Assembly: GCA_013398955.1 (NCBI GenBank)
Contig: VWPU01014050.1
Location: forward strand, 124,001-188,000
From: Callaeas wilsoni
Taxonomy: Eukaryota; Chordata; Aves; Passeriformes; Callaeidae
Direction: 5' to 3'
Length of the DNA: 64,000 bases
Numbering within the stretch: the first letter of the stretch is position 1; each line of letters starts with the position of its first letter. The notes under the pieces were generated by a model. The model was not told where the DNA came from and ran no database searches. It worked only from the letters and a program-made list of their open reading frames with translations. Below are positions 28,150 through 39,526 of the stretch, piece by piece. The translations under genes were made by a program, and so were the position numbers.

Positions 28150-29131
28150 AATCTATACTGTTATTAACACTGAGCCTTTTCCTGTAGATTTGTGCATTTG
28201 TTTTATTTCGATAGTTGGGGCTGGGAGCTTTTGAGGGCTGGCACATGCCACAGGTGATGGCCCAGTCCTGCTTTAGCCATGTTCCAATGCACCTTTCAAC
28301 ATCACTGATGGTGGTGCTGGGCTCTTGTTTGCTGGGGAGGCCTTGGGGGTCTCTTTCCCTTCTCTTCAGGACTTGCTGTGACCCTTCAGGGCAGCATTTA
28401 CTGCGCCATCTGGAAGTGGCAGCCCTGGGCACAGCCTTATCTGGCTCACCCTGGGGCTCTTCTTGTTCTGTAGAATGGCAATGGGAGCCAAGGGGTGGCT
28501 GCCGGGATCCCCACCAGCAGCAGTGGAGGAGGTGGCCTTTCTGCTGCTGTGTTGCACAGTGACATGTGCAGGCTGCTGCATGAATGTCACTGTGCAGTTT
28601 TGGAGGGACACCCTGAGCATCCAGCCCAGCAGCTCTGCATCCATCCTGTGTTTGGTTGGGGTGGTTGTGATAGTGTCTTCCACCATGGCTCATCCAACAT
28701 TGTTGCCAAATATCTCCATCTCCTAGTGGACCCAGGGCTGCAGTGTCTGGAAAAGCATTGCATGGTTCTGAAAGTGGTTCAACGAGCTTGGAGGCTGGAT
28801 GTGACCCACAGGACACCTGAGCACTCCTTCTTGAAGGCCTCCTTTGCAGTGCTCCAGGATGATGGAGATTGTGGGCAGCTGGATGTCCCATAGCCACTCA
28901 CACCTGGTGGATGACTCATGTCGTAGCGGGTGTGGTGACATGCTCCACGAAGTCGTGATCCAGCTGCAATGACTGCGAGACTGACAGTGTCCTCCTCTTG
29001 CAAAGGGGGTACTTGGGCTTGTTCTCAGCCCATCGCAGGATGGACAGGTAGCAGAACTGGTGGAAGCTCCACATCACATAACTGGCCTTCTCCCAGCTGT
29101 CCAGACAGATGGGACAGCAGGTCTAACTTCA
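28150..29131 (-). pseudogene. Decayed avian TOPORS-like RING E3 ligase copy
   Basis: Read on the minus strand, 29116 to about 29000 encodes a RING-like segment: CPICLDSWEKASYVM, then FHQFC, LRWAENK and PLCKRR. This matches the avian TOPORS-like family pattern CPICLDSW...CLHQFCYPCILRW...CPLCKRR. Three zinc-binding cysteines are replaced (Ser in the segment before FHQFC, Ser after FCYL, Tyr before PLC), so the RING should not fold. The frame stops at 28918-28916, and a TAG lies two codons upstream of the RING. After frameshifts, family-like C-terminal pieces reappear: DAELLGWML and SLQNCTVTFMQQ in the 28366-28686 frame, and EEPQGEPDKAV, GSQQVLKRRE and SKQEPSTT in the 28115-28897 frame. GC content is well above the flanks. 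The family assignment is from memory of avian proteins annotated as E3 ubiquitin-protein ligase Topors-like. It is intronless and antisense to SNX24. Confidence 0.75.
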
Positions 29132-31689
29132 CTGTAATTTCTGGAGCTGCACAATTACTCCACATAAAACTCATGAATGACTGCAATCTCATAGATTTGT
29201 CTTCTTGTACACTGCTTTCACTGCAATAACTCCTTTTTCAGAGAATTCTTCTTAGAACACCAGAAAAACCATAAATGATGCCCCCTTTCTCTCTCTGCAG
29301 AAACAGCAGCAAAATAAACCTGGAAAACAGATGTTATAACCAGGCACTTCACACCACGTTTCACTTTGTTTCATTTTCTCATTCACCTGCTGTCTGTTTA
29401 TATTACTCTGAAAATGGATAGAGACTTTTTCTTATGCCCTGCACAAATAAAAACCATATAGCATATTTTAGCAACAATGTACCTTTTTATTAAGTCTTTC
29501 TTTTTGAAGTTGTAAAATTTTGGTTAATATGGTTGAACAGCTCATGCTCTGAATCTGTCTTAGTGCTTTCAGTGTTACAGAAATCCTGTAAGAAAGCTTT
29601 TGCATCAGTTTGTTATCAGCATGCTGATACGGTATTTATCTTTTGTTCCTCTCTTCCCCTTTAATTTAAAGTGTACGTTTTGTTCTAAATTGCTGGGAGT
29701 ACGTGGCAATTGGAAAGGCCTCTTTAGACTTGCTGCATATTCAAGATGCCCTTAGTGTTGGAGATGTCTGTAGTGAGGAGAACAAAGCTTCTGTAGAGAG
29801 CAGCTGTGGTAGAAAACGGATATAGAGGCTGATGAGGAGATTGGGCCTTTCACTGGAGAACAGCATGCCTCACTGGCATTGTGCGGAGGAAGGAGGACTC
29901 TGTTGCTCATAGAAGACATTATTCATTCATCAGAATGCCAATCAGTGTTTTGATTAATTATATTTTTTAAACAAAGCTGTTTCCAAGAACATGTCTGGAT
30001 TTCCCTCCTTCTTGGGTTTAATCTTTCATAGATTCCAGTTGTGTAAAAGAGTAAAGCCCCACTTCCTGTGCAATCTGGCTGTAGTGGAAAAGGTTTAAAA
30101 TATTTTCAAGATTGCCATGTTACATCAGGAGTACAAATTATTCTGTTGACAGAAACCACCTACAGCTGTTGGCTTCTATGAAATAGTTTGCATAGGCCAT
30201 TATGCTTTGCCCTGATTATGAACAACAAACCTTGCCTGTCAGGCTATGCACCATTCACTTTACAGTATTATATATAAGTCTGAACAAAAGTGTTGTTATA
30301 CTCATGTGGAAAGATTTTTTTAGCAAGAATTAAATAATTTCTAGGTGTATAACATGGTTAAAAATACAACCATTACTTCATATTTATTCCCAAGAATTTT
30401 TTTATACTTCTTTTCCTATACATTATTAAATATTGGTAGGTTTTTTTACGTACAATAGTGCTAGAAGGTGACAGTGTTAAAACTACTGCAGTGAAATTTG
30501 CAAAAATCTGGAGTTTTACACATCTTATTTTGCAAGTTGTCTATAATTTTAGGATAACTAGTGTATACTCTAGATCATATTGTCTTTTCACAATTGGACA
30601 AATAACTCTTTAGTTGATGATGTGAGCCATCTTTAAGTCTTTCAGGAAACAGAGACTACAGTATGTCAATAGGCGTTAGGTCAGTGTTACGGACAGGAAG
30701 GTATTATAGGCAATAATAATCCTCAGATAAATATGTTTTGTTTTGTGTAGGGACAAGTCTGAGGCAATATAGCCAATGCATATGTGGTTTTACTTAATAT
30801 TTCTTGACGTAGTTATAATTATTTGTAGCAAATATATATGACTGGATTATTGTAAGCATAAGAAAGTGGGCTTTTAATATATCATTTGTATTTATGTATA
30901 ATGTTGGCTTTATACTTAAAACCAGTATCTATGCCAGCACATTAAGTAATTTGGTTTGGGATGTTTTATATGTAACAGGGCCACAGAGCACTAAAGAATT
31001 GTTAATCATCAGCGGAGTTACCAGCCACAGAGTATTTATCTTCTAAGCAGCTAGGTCTTGGTGGATGCTTGTATAGTTTCAGATTTGTCTGCACTCATCT
31101 AGAGCATTCTCCTCATTTGTTGCTCACCGGCAGGTGCTGTCATAGTTCGCAACAGTGGTGACCGTAGTTTCTTCAACATCCCCAATCAATTTAGAGGGAA
31201 AAACAGGGGGTTGTATTCTGTTTTTAAGATCAGTCAGTAAATATAGCTGGGTTTGGAGTTTTTTTCCGGAGTGTTGTTTATCTCGCTTTACGTTTAATTG
31301 TCGTTTAGCACTGTTAAGAAATAAGGAAGTTGCAAGATGTTTCTAGAGCAATTGAGGTTTCACGGCTGCAGCTTCAATACTTGTGATTGCAGAGATGTTG
31401 ATATGTTGCCACTGCTTTTTCCTATAGTGACATCTCAGCAAGCTCAAAGATGAAATGTAAATTTTCAGTCTCCCATGGGTATGCATGTCAAAGTCAATTT
31501 TGAGCTTCTTTCCTTGCATTCTTTGCTTCAGATTTACTCAGAGGCAATATCCAACAGAAAGAATGCCACCTTCTATTAAAATGCAATGGAGTCTGTTTCA
31601 GTTATTTTTGCTCTGTAGTTTTGAGGAAAACATTAATACTTTTTGGTTTTGAAAAAATGTGTTACTCCAGCAAGAGGATTTTTAGTGTT

Positions 31690-31820
31690 GTCAGATTTGT
31701 GTCTATCTATATACAATCATATGTATGCATATATAAAAAAAATTTATGTATGTGTGTTTATATATATAGATCTGTATAGATACATGTTATGTATAGATCT
31801 ATGTAGATACATGTATAAGC
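31690..31820. repeat. TATA-rich low-complexity block with 21-bp direct repeats
   Basis: The block is rich in TATA and TGTA words. Two 21-bp units beginning TAGATCT and ending TAGATACATGT lie at 31767-31787 and 31794-31814, differing at two positions. Confidence 0.75.
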
Positions 31821-32419
31821 TTTCCTGTGGGAATCTTTAGAGGAATAGTTATAGAGCTGTCTTTGAAATATATTCAGTGACAATCTTGCTATTTCTCTGT
31901 GTAAGGTATTAAACATAGACTGTCAATCTGTTGCTACACTTTGAAAGCATGGATATTTCACTCTCTTGATTGCCAGCTCTCTAAAGAAATGGTTAGCACT
32001 CCTCCCTGTGCTTTTTACACCTGTTCATAATTGCCTAAATCTGGAGTTAGAAGCCATTTAGTGCTCACGGCACTTAAAAAGGTAATTTCTGGTTATGTCG
32101 TGGCAATCTCGTGAGGTATTGTCCCAGGCAGACTAAATGGAAACTCCAATTTCAAGTATTCTTATGTGGTGGTTGCTATTTTATTTTCAGACTGTTAGTC
32201 ACAAAAAATTGTTAGTAGGGTTGCTCTTTACTGTCCAGGGCAACTGGATGTGAAGATTTTTAACTGCATTCTGTAGGTATGACATCTGCTGTTATTTCAG
32301 GGAGATTATTGTAAGTAACTTCACTTCCATGCTGTTGTCCTTAATGCATAGGTATTTTACATTTCTAACATAAACTTGTTTCTTTTAAAGAGACATTTTT
32401 ATACTTTGTTTCTTTCAAA

Positions 32420-32547
32420 TTTTTTTTGTTTGTTTGTTTGTTTTGTTTTGTTTGTTTGGTTTGGTTTTGGATATTGTTTGGGGTTTTTTTGTGTTTTGGT
32501 TGTTTTGGGGATTTTTTGTTTGTTTTTTGTTTTTTTGGGGTTTTTTG
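32420..32547 (+). repeat. T/G-rich tract at SNX24 exon 3 acceptor
   Basis: About 128 nt made of T and G except for three adenines at 32471, 32473 and 32511, running straight into the GCAG of the exon 3 acceptor. It contains GTTT repeats and three GGGG runs (32480-32483, 32507-32510, 32537-32540). It serves as the polypyrimidine region of the 3' splice site. Confidence 0.9.
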
Positions 32548-32550
32548 CAG

Positions 32551-32655
32551 CTCAAGAAGTTCATAAGAACACCAGAGATCCCTTCAAAGCACGTGAGAAA
32601 CTGGGTCCCCAAGGTACTGGAGCAGCGACGACAAGGCTTGGAGTTGTACTTGCAG
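32551..32655 (+). CDS. SNX24: SNX24 exon 3 (PX domain, second basic motif)
   Basis: The exon has 105 nt, phase 0 at both ends, and encodes 35 residues from LKKFIRT to LELYLQ, about residues 49-83 of SNX24. It carries the PX loop (TPEIPSKHVRNW), whose lysine is expected to contact the lipid head group, and the EQRRQGLE helix with the second conserved arginine. The acceptor is TTTTTTGCAG and the donor is GTAAGT, a consensus site. Compared with remembered human SNX24, Cys to Phe and Lys to Arg are seen in the first ten residues, and Thr to Leu before YLQ. The length is a multiple of three, so skipping would keep frame but remove half of the lipid-binding site. The intron just upstream is an unusual T/G tract. 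Confidence 0.97.
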
Positions 32656-33761
32656 GTAAGTCTCCTTGCACCCTGCTGAAAGTAAGAGCAGCATCTGTTC
32701 CCAGAGCATTAGAAAGTATGAAGTGTGCCGTGTTACTGATAGGCAATTTTAGAGGTGGGAAGTTATCTGGATACTTACAAGCAGCAGTGATTTCTGTTCA
32801 CTTAGCAGGACTAGCAGCTAGAAAACCACACTGCTCTGTGGTTTTTTCCTGATTTTTCCAAGGGCTGCTCATTGACTTTGGTGAACCTTCGTTTTCTTCT
32901 GCCTAAAATGAGGAAAATAATGTTATTCTTTCTAAAGTTGTTCTGACTGTACCAATCCAGAAGTGTTGCAGAAAAAATATAAGGAGGCTTTATTTAGCTC
33001 ACCTCTACTTAGACAGACTAGGGAAGCATCAGCTCATCAAATTCATATCCCTCTGCTATACATGCCTGTATATGAATTGTTCCTCTATCTGAAATAGGCA
33101 CCTGTCATCTCCTACTAATCTCAGTTGATTTGGACATTTGCATTTTAAGTCTTAAATTCTACCTAGATGGGTCATGATTTTGATAAAGACAGTAAAAGGA
33201 GTCTTCAGGAATGATGCAGTTGTATAGACATCTAAATATATCAGGAATAAATGTCATTCATTTTTAATAAACAGAACTTCTATTGTCACCATGATTGCTT
33301 TAAAAAATGCCGCGTAGTATAGGTTCACAACTGTTTCTCTGGTGGCAAAGCCAAATGAAGGTGTTACTCTAAATATGTTCCCAGTTCACTGCACTTTCAG
33401 CTGCACTAATGCAAGTGCTGTTTTACTAAAGGAGATCATAGAAATATTGTGTCAAAACATAATTGTTTTGGGAGGAACGCAAGAATAACAGTCTTCTATT
33501 TTTACTCACATCAGCCACTTGCAGTGATTTTTTTTTTTTTTCTGATTTCCATACAACTTTCTTTTGGACATAGTCACATGTACCAGTTTGTCTTAAGCAG
33601 TTGATTTCATTAAAAAGATACAGAGGTAATTTGGTTATCACTTTTTAATTGAGATAAATTGTAAAAGAACATCTCCCCCTACTGGAAGAGTTAGTCAGCT
33701 CTTGTTCTCTTGCAGTCTTGCACATTTAATTAACTCTTCCTCTATTCTGTTGCTATTGGCT

Positions 33762-33812
33762 GTCATAGGAACATGCAATGGTTTAGGTTGGAAGGGACTG
33801 CTGGGCATCATC
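33762..33812 (-). mobile_element. CR1 3' tip fragment
   Basis: TCATAGGAACATGCAATGG followed by TTTAGGTTGGAAGGGACTG is the reverse complement of a CR1 3' end. Only about 50 nt are recognisable. Confidence 0.7.
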
Positions 33813-35280
33813 TGTTTAAAACATGACAAGCCTCTAAGTTATATCCGTACTAATGTGCATACTAATTTAAACAACAAGAAAACTCGTTAGTACTTTTGTC
33901 AAAGTAATTAATTTCTGTTTTTGCTAATAGAAAGCAGAATTAATCATCAGTGAATTTTAACTTTTACAATAATTAGAGCCTGGTTCTAGACAATGAAAAG
34001 TTCATAATAAGGCACTTCAGTTATGAGACATTTTTTAATAGTGCCAAGCATTTACCAAAACACAGTGTAGAAATATACTACAATTTCAGAAGACACAATC
34101 AGTTTTTTATTTAACACCGTGTATGTAAAATATTGCAAACAGATTTTCAGGTGATACTGCTGATAGTTAATCCGTAGGAGTTGTTTTGCTACTACTGTTA
34201 CTAGTCAGTGGTGGTGCTTGTAGCCAGCCATTTGCGCAGCAGATTAATTTTAATGAAGTCATGCCAGTCATTAATTGTTTTGTATAAACCAGCCAGAACC
34301 ATATGCAAATATTGAGCAATTACTTAGCTGTTATGTTCAATGAATTTGTTTTCGCATGCCATGCAGATGGCCATCAAATACAGACCTGTACCTGACATTG
34401 TCTAATCATGTTGGGTTCTTAACATAATTTTAATTAAGTAGTCATCTATAATTAAATGCAGATAAAAATATTGACATGAAATGAGAGTAGTAGAATCACT
34501 CTCTATAAAGTAATAAAGCAAGATATTCCCCTTTCTAAGACAGAAGGTGCTGCAGTTGCCAGGACCTTGTTACTTCTTTGTGACCTTTTCATGATGAAAC
34601 CACCTTTTTAAATCCTTTTAGCACAGGTTCTTTGTTTCTTGGAGTGGATGGACAGGAGCTCAGAAACATTTCATTTTATCTTTTTGAAGAGTAGCAAAAT
34701 TACGAATAAAATGAAGTATTATTAAATTGTGAGCTACAAAGAGTAATTTTTTTTAATGTATCAGTAGTCACTGCCAGCTAATTGTCGTAAGATTCCTTAT
34801 TTTACTTCTGTTTTTGAAAGGTTGAGTCAGGGCTTTCTCTTGTTATAATAGACCTATTTTCATGGAATTTTGAAAGAATTATTTATCTTACACTATTTTT
34901 AAGTAAGACTTTTGTATTTTACAAGTTTTACTGGAATTTGCAACTTTTGTTTTTTATACTGTGAAACAATTGACTAGAAGCACTAATATGCTTAGTAATA
35001 CAACTGCATGTATAATAATATTTACAGAGTCCTTGTGAATACTGAGAACAATCCACTGACTGACAAGAGGAAAGAATGATTATGTTTAATTTATTAATGA
35101 GGAAACAGATGCAAAGATAAATGGATGACAGATTGTGGCCCCAAACATTCAAGCAAATTAGTATGAAGAAATAAGCTATTGCTACTCTGCTGATCATGGT
35201 AAATGTCTCTGTGCATGTTCTTAATCTTCAGCACAAAGGACTTAAGCTGAACTGGTTAAGTCTTTGCTAAATAAGAAAAT

Positions 35281-35650
35281 CACAGAATTGCAGAATAAGC
35301 TGAATTGGAAGGGACTCACAAGGATCATTAACTCCAACTCCTGGCTCTGTACAGGACACCCCAAGAGTCACACCATGTGCCTGACAACATTGCCCAAGTG
35401 CTTCTTGAGCTCTGTCAGGCTGGTGCTGTGACCACTTCTCTGGGGATCCTGCTCAGTGTCCAACCACCCTCTGGGTGAATAACTTTTCCTGATATCCAAC
35501 CTAAACCTCCCGTGACACAACTTCAGGCCATTCCCTCAGGTCCTGTCACTGGTCACCACAGAGGAGAGATCAGTGCCTGCCCCTCCTCTTTCCTCATGAG
35601 GACATTGAAAATGAGGTCTCCCTTTGGTCTCCCTTAAATCTCAAAAAGCC
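35281..35650 (-). mobile_element. CR1 non-LTR retrotransposon fragment
   Basis: A minus-strand CR1 starting CACAGAATTGCAGAATAAGC. The words GAATTGGAAGGGACTCACAA, AACTCCAACTCCTGG, GGACACCCCAAGAGTCACAC, CCTGATATCCAACCTAAACC and CTTCAGGCCATTCCCTCAGG follow. It is 5' truncated. The distal boundary is approximate. Confidence 0.94.
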
Positions 35651-38600
35651 TGTTACTGCCAGTAGAAGAGCACTAAACCATCTTTTATTACCTTGTGGTG
35701 GCCATCAGCTAGGTAACTTTAGTTACTTGTATATCTGAGCTTGTAGTTTGCAGTAGAACAGACATGAGAATCCAGTTGCTTTCGATTTAAAATTTGTAAA
35801 ATAAATCACTGGGTTACACTATTGCTGACAAAAATTTCTCTCGATAGTAGTTTTAGACTGCAGTAAGATTTGAACTTAGATAATATTTGTTTATGGTTAG
35901 AAATATCTTCTCTTGATGAGCTTCCTGAGGAGCTTGGTGTTGAAGAAGGGTAGAAGATAAGGATTTTAAGCAGCTAGTTGTATAAGGTGCCTATAATTTG
36001 AGAAGGGCTGCCAAAAGGATCTGCTCTGAAAGTCTGTGACTCCTAATAGTAGTGAGTGTAGATAAATGTATTTGCTTGAAGGTACCAGAAGTGTGGAGGA
36101 TGATGGAGCAGACTGCTAACCAACATGATAGCTTCTGAATGGTGTTTGTTTGGTTTGGGGTTTTTTTATCGACGGTCCAATCTTGGACTGACTATTATCA
36201 CAAAGCAATACAGAAATGTAATTTGGCTTGTATGTGTATTTAAATAAAATATAAATCACTTGAAAACTCCCTCTTACACAATTTTTACTTTGTCTGAGTT
36301 TAATAAGTCATTTTGTAGATGGACCAAGTGAACAGGTAGTTGGGGTCTTATTTTGAACATTGAAGACATTGTTGGGATTCTTAAGTGTGGCACTGGAGGG
36401 ACCTTATCTAACTGACTATCAAATCAGCTGCAGCTGCATTGGATCAGATCAGTATTTGTTACAAATACATTTGATATGATACACTATTGGAGGAGCAGTT
36501 TTTACAGAGCTTATTTCCTGTTAATTGGTAATGGCGAAGAATTTGATCTAGCCACCTGCTCATTTGGATTTAGGTCATATCCTTGTCCCAGTAAGCTGAC
36601 ACTGGATGTTATTCCCATCCAGTCTGTCTGCCCCAGAGACTTGCCCTTTGACAGGTCTGCCTTTTAAAGTTCAATAGAATAGATATTTTCTAACCCCCTT
36701 GGGCTGAAGAAATCTCATCATTTGCTGATATCATCAGTCCAACAAGATAACAAGCATCGTTAACAGAATTCACTGTGAAGTGGCACCCACACCTCAGCAT
36801 GAGACTTGGTAGCTGCTGCTAGTCTTCACTGAAATAATTTGCTTATACGGAGAGATTTTGAAGGAGGCCCATATTTTTTATTAGTTTCAGGGTACTAACT
36901 CATTTCATGTGGTCTGAGTGACTTGAAGAAATTCTTCTTGTGACTGGCAAGGCTCTAATATAAAACAGAGAGTTGTAGACCTTCTGAAGTGCTCTGTATA
37001 TATGTAGGGTCTCTATGTACATACGTCTCTAACCAGAGTTAATATGTAGAGCTAATATTTCTCTCTTGGCTGAGGTCAAGAAAACATACTTGCCTTTTAT
37101 TTATTCTTGAACTTTTTACAAAGAGAACAGTCCTGATTCCTGGAGATAAGATTGGTTAAAGTGCTCCTTGGCTGTGAGACATGAAGACTTGATGAACTTC
37201 AACATTCCAGCAGTTTCAGGAATCCAAATCTTAAAAATGAATTATGGCATTTATGAAACTGGGCTAGAGATTTGTTTTCCATTTAAGGAAATAATCTGGA
37301 GATCTGAGAAGCACTTTGACCTATATTTCAGTATTCTTCAGAATGCAATTCTCTTTAAAAATATTTTAACTACCAGTCCTTCCTGAAAAACATAAGTAAA
37401 ACCATATCTGTTATGATTTTACTCTTAAGAAATTAAAATCCAGTCGTATACTCCTTAGCTGTCTCAGTTTCCAGCAGGGTGGAGTTAGGAAAACAGTGGG
37501 TGTAATAATGTAATGAATAATGTGTAGTTACTTTATGAGTAAGCTCATCAGAAATATAAAGAAAAAAAGCACACATTATTGTATTGCATTTTTTTGCTCT
37601 TTTTGGGGGAACAGTTCAACTGCAACTGCAAAAAATGAAGACAAATGAGCTATTTCTGTAGCCAGTTAGACCACAGAGGCAAAACTGTCGTACAGAAAAT
37701 TTGGCTCCAGGTGTTGTTTCTTCATGTTGTTTCTTCATCACTATGATTTTCTTTAATTACTTCAGTAAGCATTGATACAAAATTCCTTGTGGTAAAGTTT
37801 AAGTAAGTAAATAACCTTTTCTGACTGGACAGTGGGCATGAACAAAATTTTTGTACTATTTTCTTTTAGGTTGATCTAATTTTTGATGTTACTTCATAAA
37901 AATTTTAGATTCAGTTAAAAAGTACTGAACGGTTCTTTTCGTTGATTTGAACACTCTGTTGCAGAGCGTTTCAGACCTAATGCAGAATTTCATATTGCAG
38001 CTGGGAATAAGAATTGTGCTTTCCTTGAGCTTCAGTCATTGCCCCTTTTCACTATCATTCTGAGGACCGTGTTAATGTGATTTTTCAGGGTTTTTTATCA
38101 AACTGAAGAAAAAGAGTTTTCCATCACCTTGTGGGGAGTTCCAGTAGTTCTTCACTGCTTAACTGATTCAATTTCTGTTGACCTCTTGCTATTCTAACAA
38201 GAAGGAATGTGAACTCAGCCGTTTATAACCTTGTCCGTTGTCAAGAAGACTGGAGAGATCTCTGCTCTAAGATGAGGCATCTGGAGTCCTGATGCCGGTG
38301 TGCAAGTACTCCACATGGTGTGTTTGCTAAAGCTTTGCCTTTCAATAGCCAAATACACCTGTTCTGTAACTGCAGCTGAAATCCTGCTTCAGAACTCTGT
38401 TGCCTGGAGTAGGATCAGAAAAGAAAAGAAATTTATTTGAGGAAAAGAAATCTTTGGTGATGTACATAGTTTTTCACTGTTTTCTCTTCTCTTTGGGAAG
38501 CAGAGGTAAAAATGATCCCCTGGTAGTACATAAAAGTTATCTGAGCTCTCTTAAGCAGAATAAAAACTAGGACTTCATGTAAAGACAGGAAGATCTTGAT

Positions 38601-39472
38601 TGTGGCTTAAGCTGATATGACTCTCTAGGATCAGATGTAATCTGTAAGTGCTTTCTAAGTGGAATGGTTTTTAATGTTACGTATGTAATTTCTGTAGAGG
38701 TGAACTGTTGCTGTTGGAGCTGTTTGGAATTCTGAGATCTGTGTCTCTGATACGTGCACTTTCATGAGACATTTGATTGCCTTCACTCAATAAAAATGAA
38801 TCAAGTTGCTATTTCCTTCTGGAAATGCAGCGGGAAAATGGTTTTAGAACTATTCAATGATCATTCAAGTATTTAAATTTTATTTCTGTTCAGTTCACAT
38901 TCATCACATTTATCCATTTTGTCCATGTCCATTCATCACATTTATGCATTCATTATAATTGTTCTTCCTTTATATTCTCAAAAATCCATTCTGTATCAAG
39001 CATTTAATTGTTCCCATATACCTGTGTACATACACTGAAGGCTGTTGTGAGCACAAAATTTTGAGTTACTTCAATTGGAAGACTGGAAAGGGATATGAAA
39101 GGACACCTTATATCAAGCATAGAAGGCCCTCTAGTTAGAAATAACTTTTGAAGCTGATAGAGTTTTGAAGAAAAATGTCTTAATGTGGTAGTCTCACATG
39201 TTTATACTCTTCCTTGGTATCCATTTATAGCCATTTTGGGATGTAGGATACAGTGCTAAATGGATATTTGGTCTGAAGCAATGACCTTTCTTATATAATC
39301 CTTGAAGTAATTACAGACGTGTTTGTGTTTCAGCATGTTATTAGATTTGTTTAAACATTAATGTGTTTTCAAGAACTGAGCCCTGTATGTATCATGAGCA
39401 CTATCTAAAAAGAAGGAAGAGTTAGTTGTGTGGTTGAGAAGACATGTTTGAATCATTGAGTTATATCTATAG

Positions 39473-39526
39473 GGATGGATGGATGGATGGATGGATGGAT
39501 GGATGGATGGATGGATGGATGGATGG
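39473..39526. repeat. (GGAT)n microsatellite
   Basis: 13.5 uninterrupted copies of GGAT. The purity suggests a length-polymorphic locus. Confidence 0.97.

Larger units (their letters stand above)
25580..32550 (+). other. SNX24: SNX24 intron 2
   Basis: This intron of 6971 nt lies between exons 2 and 3. It holds a perfect 15-bp hairpin (25902-25937), a minus-strand CR1 (27165-27600), a GC-rich unassigned block (27601-28149) and a decayed TOPORS-like RING copy (28150-29131, minus). It also has an AT-rich block with 21-bp direct repeats (31767-31814) and a T/G-rich tract that forms the 3' splice-site region (32420-32547). The stretches 25941-27160 and 29140-31680 are unique AT-rich sequence with no recognised gene. 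Confidence 0.9.

Noticed and set aside
28495..28893. 132-codon plus-strand open frame
   Set aside because: It is antisense to the TOPORS-like relic. The minus strand carries the recognisable family words.
32376..32852. 158-codon open frame across exon 3
   Set aside because: It reads exon 3 in the wrong frame and is kept open by the T/G tract. The real frame is fixed by exons 2 and 4.
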